A DNA stretch of 64,000 bases from Marthasterias glacialis. Its lineage: Eukaryota > Echinodermata > Asteroidea > Forcipulatida > Asteriidae. The notes beneath the pieces were generated by a model that had not been told where the DNA came from, did not search any database, and saw only the letters and a program-made list of their open reading frames with translations. Shown in pieces: positions 53,401-64,000 of this stretch; position 1 is the stretch's first letter, and each line of letters opens with the position of its first letter. The stretch covers positions 10,387,110-10,451,109 of the forward strand of contig OU452227.1 in the NCBI GenBank assembly GCA_911728455.2. Reading direction: 5' to 3'. The position numbers were made by a program, and so were the translations under genes.

Positions 53401-53556
53401 GTATTATCATTTCTTGTTAGGTATTATACATGTAAGTGAGGAATTTGGATGGACCACACAAGTACATGAACATGAACCTATACACCCATATTTCATATTT
53501 ATATCAACTTGGATGAATTTCAACATTCTGGGTGAAACTCAGTGTGTACAAATCCT

Positions 53557-53720
53557 TGATAGACCTTTAAAAGTACATATGACAACATTTGAGTAAGGCG
53601 CCTTCGGCTTGTTGGCTGATCCTGTGTCGCCGTGCAAACATAGCCGTGCGTTTTCCATTGTTCCATCATCGTTTTACCTCTAAGATGGCAGCGAGATGAC
53701 GTCAATGCATAAAGTCCATT
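53557..53720. mobile_element. MITE of the CRE/YY1 family, eroded
   Basis: TGATAGACCTTTAAAAGTAC ... AAGATGGCAGCGAGATGACG; one intact TGACGTCA at 53697-53704. Confidence 0.82.
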
Positions 53721-54640
53721 AGAGAGTAGTAACGATTTAGGAGCGCTGTTTGAACTTCACAAAGTGCACCACAGCTATTCAAATTAAAAAAGAAATCAAC
53801 GGATTTATTGGTAAAATGTAGACCAGACGTTGTCCTGCCCCATTATTTATCTTTAATGCCAACCTTCCATAGACTTCCACCAGAGACCCCACTGCACATT
53901 CATGACATTATTTTCCCACGGGAAAAGACTACCCACTGAAAGCGTTGGCCCGTGCTCTTCGCTCATGACCGTGCATCCCATCAGATCAGTGTTGCACATG
54001 AGCAGATCGTTTGTGCATGACAAGCAGACAAAGATCGTTGATTTTGAGACTAGATTACATTCTTAATTGCCATCGGGAAGGGCCTCCATTTTTGTGGAAA
54101 CTGGGTTATCATAGAATCAATACCTTTTTTTTTTTTGGCTGTGACAAGCATCATTATGTTAGGACTAATATCCTCAAGTCGTTACGATGCCCAAATAGAA
54201 AATGTCATGTTTATTAATAAATCTGAACGATATTTCTGTCGTGACTGGTTTTTCAATCAGGAGTTTTCTGCGTTTTTTTTTTGTAGGTTTCAGGGGATTA
54301 GGGTGAAATGTGTTTTATTTCCAATTCATTCAACACAACGTCACATTTGTAGGACTTTCCAGATCGATGATCAGTAAGGTTTTTTTTTTGTGTGTGCCAC
54401 CTCGTGGTTTTCTTCACAAGAACCTACATTCTTGAATGCACATTGTACATTGTACAGGTTCAAGTAAAATGCTCAATTCACAGTCGGTACAAAACGAGGT
54501 CCCAATTTCATGGTGCTGCTAAACATTTAGTGAACAAATTTGTGCTTTCTGTAGCAAGGGTTCTTTCTCTTTTAACCCTAGACCTCTAGAAAGATTGCTT
54601 AGGGTGGAAGCATGAGGCCTTACCCACTTTTTGCATACAC
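53721..54640. other. RAB26 intron 3, no recognised element
   Basis: Low-copy AT-rich sequence with T-runs at 54126 and 54268. No WDTAGQE-encoding exon found. Confidence 0.4.
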
Positions 54641-54654
54641 ATGTTCAAGATCAC

Positions 54655-54830
54655 AGGGTCCACTTTCATGCAAAATTCTGCTAAGCAAAAATGAGCAGGA
54701 TACCAGTCACAAATGGTACATGTGACATGGTAGTTTGGCCGGTAACCTTATTCTGGTAAGCATAAATTTGTTGCGCTTAGCTCCTTTTTGTGTTTTTAAA
54801 AGCAGCTCTATGAAATTGGCCCCAGGTCAT
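54655..54830. mobile_element. Fold-back MITE, GCTCTATGAAATTGG family
   Basis: TTCTGCTAAGCAAAAATGAG ... GTAACCTTATTCTGGTAAGC ... AGCAGCTCTATGAAATTGGC; relative of 13628. Confidence 0.82.
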
Positions 54831-55024
54831 TTTGTTTGTAAGCAGTTTGCCACTGCTGTTTTGTTTTTTCCCTTCATATTTATACTGTGAAAGTGTTTCA
54901 TCTACAAACTTGAAGGTTAGCAAGGAACTTGCACTTCATGTCTTGTGCAAGTGTCAACTGTATTGTACTAGCCCTATGTAGAACCCTTCCTCTGAGCTGT
55001 AGTATACAGGTACAACATGGTGGG

Positions 55025-55152
55025 TGGATAGTCGATATTAGCTCCTGGAGGTAATGGGAGTTGACAAACTAGTTCCCGACATGCCCGAGGTGAAGCCGAG
55101 GGAACTAGTTTGTCAACTTCCAATACCGAGGGGAGCTAATATCGACTGTCCA
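55025..55152. mobile_element. Palindrome, 53-bp arms
   Basis: TGGATAGTCGATATTAGCTC ... CAAACTAGTTCCC pairs with GGGAACTAGTTTG ... GAGCTAATATCGACTGTCCA around a 22-nt loop. Confidence 0.9.
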
Positions 55153-57340
55153 GCCGAAATAAACCATGTTATATTTGTTTTACTGTACCTCATAACTTCT
55201 CTAGTTCGACATCATTGAGCTTGAGAAAGCGTGGGTTGACATTTACAGGTATTTAAGCCGCCATCTTTCCATGTGTATCAGCTAGCTGGACGCGACATTT
55301 ACGCGTTAGCACTACATACCCATGCGACAGTTCCTTGAGTGCTTTGTAAAGCGCATGCATAGTAGACTGTTACGCATGTGATAGTCTACTACGCTTACGT
55401 ATTTACCCTGTGCGTGAGAGGCGCACAGGTGACCCATGCGATAGTCTACAGCGCATGCATATTTTCCCTTTGCGTGAATACTGGCACGCGCTAGGTAAAC
55501 AGCCAGCAAAAAACAGCATCTGGCACGTGATTGTGAATGGACCAGTGATAATTCAGCTCTCGCTCATAAATATGTATGAGGTACAGTAATATCTATAGTG
55601 GAAGGCCTCCAGGGCTAGTATTGTACAATGTATATGTACAAATGTGTTAGCACTAAACAAGCATTCCTTGCTTTGTATGTAGTGCAGATGTTTGGAGTTC
55701 CATGTGAGTATAACCCTGAAAGTGATAAAATATTATCATAACTACAGATTGCCACGATTTGTAATTTATATATTATGTTGGGTGTTAGTGAGGATGTACT
55801 ACTACTACTATTACTAATACTACAAGTAGAAATAGTGTACAACTACATGTACACGTACAGTATGATAAGAAGGTGTTCATAAATTTGATCGAATGGGTGT
55901 CAACAAAATATGGTAATAAAACGAGAACAAAAATTAAAGGATACCAATGTCAAAATAGTGTCATCTAAAAGATGGAGGTGGGATTGGATACATGTAGCCT
56001 GGCTACTGTGCATGACTGCACATTGTGTTCATAATCCTCGACACAGTGGGTTAGAAGATAGAAGATACTGACACAGTAACAGCAGTCCACGCTTTACACT
56101 GTTTTTTTTTTTTTTACACATTACAATATTCCACTGCGCTCCAGTTGTGCAAACAGGCATGGCTGAAGTGCGTATACAGCATTTACCAATACTCCTCATT
56201 AAGGCACCATTGATTATCACATGCATGGTTTTACACCTAATGGGCCCTTAAGCCTATCACGTTTTCCCAAATAAATTTCATCAGGGAGCCGAGATTGAAT
56301 TAAGCCGACCTGTACTGTTTTAAAGCCAGTGTACACTGCATAATGATGATCCGGATTGGCTTGAAAACCATAATTCTGATTCAAACTACTGGACTGCGCT
56401 TTCTTTTTAGAAAACTATTTTATACATGTATTGTAAGACTATGTGACAACAAAAGATTGCATCATCAAAATGTACCAAAAATCCGAGTGCAATTGTCATC
56501 TCTTCATTTTTTTTTTTTTTTTTTTTTTTGGGGGGGGGTGTTTTTGAATCATTCCATGTTTTTGTTAATTAGTGTTTGTTTTGATGATTTGTTACATGTA
56601 GGTTTTCAACCGTGTTGGTATTTTTAGACTGTAATGAGATTACAATGAGGAGACTTTTGTTGGCCGTCAGCCATGCAGTCTGGGTTGTTAGTCGATGCAT
56701 GAAGGGGAGAAGCCCTATGAAAAGGTCGGTCGGGGGGGGGGGAACAAACAAAAGAAACAGTGAACATTTTAGTTTATTAATTTAAGGTGACTGTAACAAA
56801 ATATATAAAATGTACATGTACATTATACATGTAAACTGCCTTTCACCAGTTTACATTAACTTGTGTGGTTCATGGTTGACTCAGAAATGTTCACCAATAA
56901 ACCATGCTAAAATGTCACATTCAACGTACTGTTGGGCTCTTGCCATGTCGAATTTAAATCATTTGAGTTTGACATTGGCCCGGCAGTAGTTTCAAACGTC
57001 GTGCTTCTGCCGAACTTTGCCAATAGCACGGCAGGTCCTGTTGAGCCACGGTCAAGCTAAGCCTCTGCCGCGCCGAATTCCAAAAGTGGTTTCAAACGTC
57101 ACGCTCCTGCCGTGTCAAATCGGGAAAAAAATCAGAAGATTTGATTTTGACTTGGCAAGAGCGCGACGGTGTGCAGTTTGTAAATAAGCTTTAGTCGTAA
57201 ATTATTTTTTTGTGATTCCTACTCCCCCAGACAGTCCCAGGCAATCCCTGCTGGAAACTGCCTCAATCCTCCAAATACAACCAATATGAGATTATGTAGG
57301 AAGCCTACTGCCTCACTCTTCCAAAATTGACACTAATCTG
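55153..57340. other. RAB26 intron 3, no recognised gene
   Basis: Contains an array of diverged GCGATAGTCTAC/GCGCATGCAT motifs at 55345-55490, T- and G-runs at 56100 and 56508-56538, and (AGT)n-like CTACTACTACTA at 55798. Nothing coding recognised. Confidence 0.4.
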
Positions 57341-57342
57341 AG

Positions 57343-58082
57343 TGTTTTACACCACCGCAGCTATGGTTGCTGCATGCGTGCGCGACACAACAATAGCGCA
57401 CATACATGGAGGCTTCACAGTGCCTGTGCGTCAACGCGCACGTGCGGCAGCCATAGTTGCAGTGGTGTAAAATGACCATGAACGAGCTGCTCGGATTAGT
57501 CTATACAGGACTGTGAGTTTTCAGGATTTTTCCTGATTTCCGGATTTTCTCAAAATCTCCTTGAGCATTAAAATGTTCTTGAAAGAAGTAAAGCAATCAC
57601 ATAAGGGAGAGAGAAATAGTCCACATTGTGTCCAAACAATGTGTTGTATTTCCGTTGATGCACAGAGTCTGTAAACCCGTAAATATTTTGGAGGTTCAGG
57701 TTCTAAAATAAGTGGGGACCCAGACCCACGAGCCATTTTCAGGAACTTTCACAGACATCAACTCTCATCCTTGTCTATAGGATTCCCCATCCCTTCATGT
57801 AGTCAAAATCAAATGGGCTCCATCCTCCAAAAATCCTCAAAAACCTCCGGTTTGTCTTAAAGAACTTGGGGCAGGATAGGGTTAATACTGTACAGACAGA
57901 CTTCACTATACACCAATCCGGGCAGAGGTCGTTTATGGTGTTTTACACCACCGCAGCCATTGCCTCCACATGCGCGCATGACATGACACCCGTGGCAGTG
58001 CGTGTGCCTCGTCGTGCGCGTGCGGCGGCCATAGTTGCAGTGGTGTAAACGCCCATGAACAAGTTGCTCGGATTAGTCTATA
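57343..58082. mobile_element. CACCACCGCAGC fold-back family, copies 1 and 2
   Basis: Copies 57343-57506 and 57941-58082: TTTACACCACCGCAGC ... GCCATAGTTGCAGTGGTGTA, each followed by GCTCGGATTAGTCTATAC. Confidence 0.88.
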
Positions 58083-58354
58083 CGCTTTTGACAAATTGAA
58101 GCCATTGTGTGACTTTCCCTTTAAGTGGACTGAATTACATGAAATTAGCTGCGGGTGTCGGTGAATAGAACCTATGCATTGCATGTTTTTCTATGCAGTG
58201 ATCGTGCTGGCATAATACATGATTGATCAAGTAACAGGGTTGGATACCGTGAAGAAACTCATAATTTACATACGTACATGTCTGTATGATTAATTTCATC
58301 AGCAGGGAACCGGTCATACCATGGTATACAAACTCAAGTTACATGAGGCAGACG

Positions 58355-58525
58355 TGAAATGTTTCCTCGAGAGGGCAAGGCCATTTTCACAGATGTTGCT
58401 AAGAGCAATTTTCATTGGAAACTGTTCAAGTCTGTGGGAAACGTTTTGAAGGCGGCACCAAGGCCAAGACAAGGGCAACAGAGGCCATGGCATCCGTGTG
58501 CCTTGGTCAAAATATCCAGCTCTGA
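58355..58525 (+). mobile_element. GGGCACC family, diverged subfamily
   Basis: GAGGGCAAGGCCATTTTCAC ... GGCACCAAGGCCAAGACAAG ... GGCCATGGCATCC; same subfamily as the minus copy at 40735 and part of 62110-62285. Confidence 0.78.
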
Positions 58526-58738
58526 AAGGTCTAATACAAGACAGTACAGCACCTAAATACCTTGTAGGATTCAGAGATGATGTAAGCCTTACCATAACAC
58601 ATGAAAGTCGTATCTAAACTCAACCTGCTACATGTTTTTGAAACCAGCAGTGATGCATTGAAACATACCTGTCTTTTGGCGGCTGCTATCAATGTATCAG
58701 ACTAATTCAAGTAGCTCATACGTAGGCATTTACAAATG

Positions 58739-58905
58739 TACACCACCGCAGCTATTCCTGCCCGCACACTCACTGTGCACTCTGAATCCTCCATGCTGAT
58801 TGGTACATATGCGCGGCAGACGCGCTATTGTTGCGTCGCGTGCGTACGGCAGCCACAGCTGCAGCAGTGTAAACGCTTATGACCAAGCTGCTCAGATTAG
58901 TCTGT
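58739..58905. mobile_element. CACCACCGCAGC fold-back family, copy 3
   Basis: ACACCACCGCAGCTATT ... CACAGCTGCAGCAGTGTAAA ... GCTCAGATTAGTCTGTGG. Confidence 0.85.
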
Positions 58906-59614
58906 GGATCGGCAAAAGGTCTAAATGTTTTGGGTTTTTTTTTTTTTTAACTATAAACCATCTGTCAATTTTATTAAAAGATCCTTTTTTTAATTTAAAA
59001 AAGAAAGAAAAAAAAACCTAATGACCATCCAGAAGTATTAGACTTGCCGTAAAAAGTCGGATACTGCAAGCCCAAGAATTTCCCCTTGAGTCATTATTGT
59101 CATTGGACATCTCATCATCGTTTACGTGTGTTCGTACATTCACAATATGAATACGTTCCGTCTTTACACACAGCCAAATTTGCAAGCACGTGTCCTTAAT
59201 TTGGAAAGCACTTTGTTGGCTTGGAAATCAATGTAAATACTGTGTGTAAGCTGTGGCTAATACTCAGGAAATTACTGATGCATAATGTACGTACGTACGT
59301 ACGTTTACAGACGTATGTACATACTGTACGTACGCTTATAGACGTACATACTCTACATGTGTATTAATTCAATTTAAATTTAATGAATTTTGTTCATGGG
59401 TAAAACTTGTTTACAAAAAAAAAGTCTGAAATACATTAAAGGTGTCAAACAAGGGTTCGACCTGGAACAGCTGGTTTATGCAGCTGGCCAGCCTTGCCAT
59501 AAAATCGCAGTAAAACAATTTTGAGGAGAGAAAAAAACCTAAAATGTAAGACATGCTGGTAGTGGTGCTGTCATAGTTCATTTTCTGTATGTATGTACAG
59601 TACATAATACAGAC

Positions 59615-59790
59615 CAGATACTTCACGGAGGCAACAGAGGCAATTGCCTCCGTTGCCCCTTGGTCATTGCCTCAGTGCCCTTGAAATGTTTCAACAGAAA
59701 TTTACAATTTCCTCATAGAGGTGCCCTGTATCAAGAAGAAAATGCCTTGGTGCCCTTGCCCTTTTCAAAAACGTAGCAGTCAGGCCAGAT
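59615..59790 (-). mobile_element. GGGCACC family MITE, minus strand
   Basis: AGATACTTCACGGAGGCAAC ... AATGCCTTGGTGCCCTTGCC ... GTCAGGCC; near full length with both ends. Confidence 0.88.
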
Positions 59791-60215
59791 AATAATAATA
59801 ACAATGCATTTATATTGCACTTTTCCAAAAATGACCAAAGCGCACTAAGGGAAGAACAATAAAACAAAATAAAAACTGCTGTGCATAGACTGTTCCAGAT
59901 AGCAGCAGCCGAATGTGAAAACGCATTTCTGAGTAGCCTGGTACTAGGAATGTTGAGACGACTTGTATCACGGAGAGAACAAAGATTGTGGCATTGGGTT
60001 GGGGATGGAACAGAATCTCAATACCTCGTGGACCTCAATGTGAATTGTACTTCCCAGTTCAAAAAACATATTAAAACTCACTTTTTCGTTTAATTTGTTT
60101 TGTTTTGTTTTATGTTTTTTTTTATCATTAGTTTTTTCTTGTAAGCGCTTTGTAAACCGCTGGAAAAGGTGCTATACTAAATGCTGCTATTATTTAATAT
60201 TATTCAGTAATGTAC
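59791..60215. mobile_element. SINE/LINE tail and a plus-strand LINE 3' end
   Basis: 59791-59860 is a minus-strand tail (AATAATAATAACAATGCATT). On plus, CAATGTGAATTGTACTTCCCA ends in a frame reading TSQFKKHIKTHFFV before a stop. It is then followed by AAGCGCTTTGTAAACCGCTG and GCTATACTAAATGCTGCTAT, a CR1/L2-type 3' tail. Confidence 0.72.
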
Positions 60216-60474
60216 ATGAAAATATTTCAACTTTTTCAAGGGCTTTTGTCTTTCAGTTTTTAAACAGTGTTTGGTGTTCAGGATGAACGACGTAGATCCC
60301 TGCCATCCATTTATTTTTGTTTACATGAATGATTGTCATATGGATGTACACGTATTGTACGTCTACATTTCCGCACTGTCTTAGTTTTAGATTAGCTAAA
60401 AAGAAAAAAAAAGCCTTTTTTTTTCCCTTTCCAGTTACCCATCTGCATAATCAATGAGCGAACAGGCAGTCCTT

Positions 60475-60720
60475 TCATATAGGGCCTGTAATCGGGCACT
60501 GAGTGAGGTTGTTTTTGGTGTGCTTATTGAGGCATATTGATTCAGGCATCGTGAAGGGGAACCCGGCAATGCAGTCCAGATCGGAGCGAGATGGATAAGA
60601 CCTAATTGAGGGCTGTGGCGTCACGGCTCGTTCCTGGTCATTGACTTTTTTATCCATGTTATTTGTGGATGCTGAAGTGCTTGGTTTAGCTCGCTGACTT
60701 TCCAGGCAGCTTCCTGCGCG
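60475..60720. other. Unique RAB26 intron 3 island
   Basis: Matches no repeat in the window and is less AT-rich than its flanks. Candidate conserved non-coding sequence, by exclusion only. Confidence 0.3.
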
Positions 60721-61111
60721 TTAATATATACGGAAGTGATACTTTTGTTTTTTTAAATACGACACACGTATTTAATACAAGCGTGTAATGTACGTAATGT
60801 ACCAACATATAATGATAATTTATGCAGTCGTGTAGCACACATTCCATAAAAACATATGTTCAAATACGCTGTACAGAGTAAAATACTAAAAATAAAAACA
60901 ACATTATTTAAACCATGGACAGTTCAGAAACACAAAGATGTGTGTTTTCTTACAATGTATTTCTACATTTGTACGTGAGGCATGTACATGTACTATGTCA
61001 GCATTTTAAAAAAGTCGTAATAAAATGACTTTTGATGATACATTGTACCTCTTAGAGTTAGTTTGAGGAAGAAAAAGTGTTCATGTATTTTGTGTTTGTG
61101 TGTATGTTTTT

Positions 61112-61360
61112 ACCCATACACCAATGTGTGTTAAGCCTGAGTACTTTTTCGTACGCTGTTATGCGTCCAAACTCATCGATGTTCACAAGCAATTCTTTAC
61201 TTGTTCCCGAACACCTAGTTATTTGTGATGTCACAAAAATTCAATCCAGTTATTTGTGTTTTTTTGCCCATACACCGATGTGTGTTGAGCACTGTATACT
61301 CAGTACTTTCCCGAGTCCTGTGAAAAAAAATCAACAGGCATGTGCCTCGGGTGGAATTAA
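61112..61360 (-). mobile_element. SINE family 4 fragments (two)
   Basis: CCCATACACCAATGTGTGTT at 61113 and CCCATACACCGATGTGTGTT at 61265 followed by CAGTACTTTCCCGAGTCCTG and CTCGGGTGG; two overlapping insertions or one duplicated copy. Confidence 0.75.
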
Positions 61361-62049
61361 AAAAATGCCATTCTGGTATGCCCATAAAAATGGGCCAGTT
61401 GCTCAACATAACATTTTATGACATGTATTTATTACACTGGAGGAGAGAACACATTACATGTATCTGACTTACATTTTGCTTTTTTGCACATGAAAAGTAC
61501 AAATTGAAATGAACGAAGGACAACAACATACAACGTTGAGGACGTTTGACAAAAGGTTATCAACTTCTACTTCATGGTTGCCATTTTGAAAATTGCATTT
61601 CTTGCGTCCTTTAAAAAGCAAGACACTTACATGTACAGTGTAACTATGATTGCTTCAAATAGGGGAAGAGGCAGTTATGTTTGTCTCGTAATGAATTCAT
61701 TTACCCCTCCCTGTTCTTAGCTGTGCTGTGAAGAGACTTGTGTTTATATCTCTCCATGTCTTGTTTCTGCGCAGTGGGGGGAGGTATCTATCCCTTCAAA
61801 AAGTAGCCAACACCTCGAGTGGCCTTTGGGCCTTGTGATGGGCAAAATGCATAAAAAAAAACCTTTCAAAAAATGTTTTGTAAATAAGGCAAGCTGGAGG
61901 TCCCCTGGATGCCCAAGCCAATCAGAGACCTTAGTCACGATGCACATGTTTTGTTTTCTGGAATATTTAAATATTTAAACGTAACCAAACAAAAGACTGA
62001 AAGAGCAGCAAAAAAAAATTGCCCCAATATTGGTACTCATTTTATAAAA

Positions 62050-62400
62050 TAACAGGCCTGATTACTTTGCCGTTGAAAGGGCAATGGCAACCATGGCATT
62101 TTCTTCTTGATGAAGGGCACCTCTATAGGCCAGGAATTTCATCTTTGAGGGGGCAAGGCCACTGTCATTTTTTAAAAGGGCACTCCCATCGGAAAATCTG
62201 AAAGTCTATGGGAAACTTTTGAAGGGGCACCAAGGCCAAGACCAGGGCAATGGAGGCTATGGCCCCAATGTAATTCCAGGCCTGCCTCTGTGAGGAAATT
62301 GTAAATTTCTCTGGGCACCAAGGCAATGACCAAGGGCAACAGAGGCAATAGCCATCATTGCCACCGTGATATATCCGTGATTCATCCAAAGACTGCACAA
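62050..62400 (+). mobile_element. GGGCACC family, two subfamilies nested
   Basis: CAGGCCTGATTACTTTGCCG ... GGGCACCTCTATAGG is interrupted at about 62121 by a GGCAAGGCC subfamily copy (to about 62284). It resumes at CCTCTGTGAGGAAATTGTAA and ends near ATATCC. Confidence 0.82.
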
Positions 62401-63212
62401 AACAAGTACGTTCTTGTACAATACAATACATACTCGTACAATCGGTTCTTGAGAATCTTGTTGACACGTTTCATGTTGACAGTCACTGTCCATGCATCTA
62501 TTTAGTAAGCTTGGACCTCTCCTCATAGCCAAGTGCTTGATAATAAGCAATGGCAGGTGCTGACTGATCTCTTTATAATACTCAGTTTCCAAGGTTAATT
62601 GGACCGCCTTGTGCTGATGTGTATCGTCATAGTTAACACCAGAGCATTGATGACAGGCGATTTCAAAAACACCCAACCATCTACATATATGTACAAAACC
62701 CGCACCTCAGTCAGACACAATAAAAACACTTACGAATGCTGCAGGGATTTGCTCACAATTTTCTTTTTCTTGTTTTTGATGTTGATTTTTTGTATTTTTC
62801 TTTTTTAGATTTCTTTTTCCAAATGTGTACCTTCAATAAACATATGAATGTCAAAGGCTCAATCCAGTGTGTGATTCCTTTAAAATGAATTAGAGAAAAC
62901 AAAAAGTTTTTTTTTTTTAATCTCAACTTTCCATGCTTTACTTACAAAACTCTCAGTTATGTCATGTATGTGTATTAGTGGGAAGAGACCCTTCCATGAG
63001 AAACACATTGTCATTATGTATTAGAATATATAACTTTCCACTCTTGGTGTTTTTTTACCGCGTTGCAATTTGGTTCAGAATAGTTAATGGAATCCTATTG
63101 TAAATAATACTGTACACTCTTTTACGCAAATAAAATCATAATTCCAACAATGCACACAAAGTGAAAAGTCTCAGGCTGTATCATTCCATTGTACACAAAT
63201 AGTGTAAAAAGG

Positions 63213-63375
63213 GAATAAAAGAGTGACGACGAGGTCTTAATCGGCCGTTTAAAACAGTCATTGTCGCGGCCCGTGTGATATAAAGGCCTGAGATGAAGGT
63301 GAGGGCCTTTATCGCACGGTCGTGACACTGTAAGGTTTTAAACAGTTGATGAAGACTGAGTCACCACTCTTTTAT
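63213..63375. mobile_element. Fold-back MITE, AATAAAAGAGTGRTGAC family
   Basis: AATAAAAGAGTGACGACG ... GACTGAGTCACCACTCTTTT then ATT; interior GCGGCCCGTGTGATATAAAG pairs with CTTTATCGCACGGTCGTG. Confidence 0.9.
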
Positions 63376-63576
63376 TTTTTTTTAAGAATTTTTTGTTTTT
63401 TTAAATATCAGAGAACGACACAACAAATCTTGCTCGCTTTGCAATGATTTTTGTTGTACGCACCGTGTCAGGAGCTCAGCTTTGCATTATGGGTCTGTTT
63501 TGCGCCTCTTCATGTGCATTTTCTAGTTATATAGCAGGAAACCAGACTAAAATAAGCGGTCTTAGACAGCTCCAGT

Positions 63577-63850
63577 CATGGCTTTATCAGCCGTTTAATT
63601 GATAATACCAGGTAAACACGGTCATGTGACCACCTTTCAACCAATAGGAATGCCTAAACTGTCTTGGGTATTTGTGAATGAAGGTTTGCGAGTGCGATGG
63701 TGAGAATTTTTTCATGGGTTTTATCAGCCATTTAATAACAGGTAAACACGGTCATGTGACCACCTTTCAACCATTAGGAATGCCTAAACCATCTCGGGTA
63801 TTATTTATGAAGGAATGTTTATGAGTGCAATGGTGAGAATAATTTCATGG
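63577..63850. repeat. Tandem duplication, 136-bp unit
   Basis: CATGGSTTTATCAGCCRTTTAA ... AGGTAAACACGGTCATGTGA ... GGAATGCCTAAAC ... GGTGAGAAT occurs twice (63577 and 63713) and begins a third time at 63846. Confidence 0.92.
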
Positions 63851-64000
63851 GTTGAAATAATGGAATGATCTGTATCATAGACCATTTCCATCTTCCAACG
63901 AATGATAATATTGTCCCCATTGCACTCATTTATTTGTTTTAAAAAACATCCAAGTAGATCTTTGTCATTTGATTGGAGGATATAAACTTTACAAGATTGT

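Noticed and set aside
62257-62676. 139-codon minus-strand frame
   Set aside because: Mostly complement of the GGGCACC family element; no domain.

Overview
This is a eukaryotic, intron-rich and very repeat-rich genomic window. It shows GT/AG-spliced short exons, kilobase introns, tRNA-derived SINEs, LINE 3' ends, hAT-type elements and many fold-back (MITE-like) elements. There is no operon, phage or CRISPR structure. The encoded proteins (a Rab26-type GTPase with vertebrate-like residues, an alpha-arrestin, a beta-1,4-galactosyltransferase) and the SINE/MITE load fit a marine deuterostome invertebrate. An echinoderm is my best guess, but that is inference and no diagnostic sequence proves it.

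Three protein-coding genes can be supported, all reconstructed from exons because the longest open frames are mostly shadows. (1) Minus strand, about 3727 to 1529 and leaving the window on the left: the N-terminal anchor and stem exons of a beta-1,4-galactosyltransferase-family Golgi enzyme. (2) Plus strand, 11049 to about 27.9-28.0 kb: an alpha-arrestin (arrestin-domain-containing) protein in ten phase-consistent exons plus a last exon whose acceptor is unresolved. (3) Plus strand, 33601 to beyond 64000: the first three coding exons (75 residues) of RAB26, separated by introns of about 11.5 and 6.4 kb, with the rest of the GTPase domain outside the window.

Layout: 1-610 is a 42-bp minisatellite forming an inverted repeat. 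1.5-3.7 kb holds the galactosyltransferase exons. 3.9-10.9 kb is intergenic, with LINE remnants, hAT MITEs and a cluster of fold-backs. 11.0-28.0 kb is the arrestin gene with repeat-filled introns. 28.1-33.6 kb is intergenic, containing an 0.8-kb TIR element and a CRE/YY1-bearing MITE. 33.6-64 kb is RAB26 intron sequence, almost entirely dispersed repeats, dominated by a GGGCACCAAGGCA family.

The three genes act in related membrane-trafficking settings (Golgi glycosylation, cargo/ubiquitin adaptor, secretory-granule Rab), but nothing in the sequence shows co-regulation. No clearly new biological system was found. The most interesting material is the structure and nesting of the mobile elements, the regulatory-like motifs carried by one MITE family, and the arrestin gene start next to a SINE.
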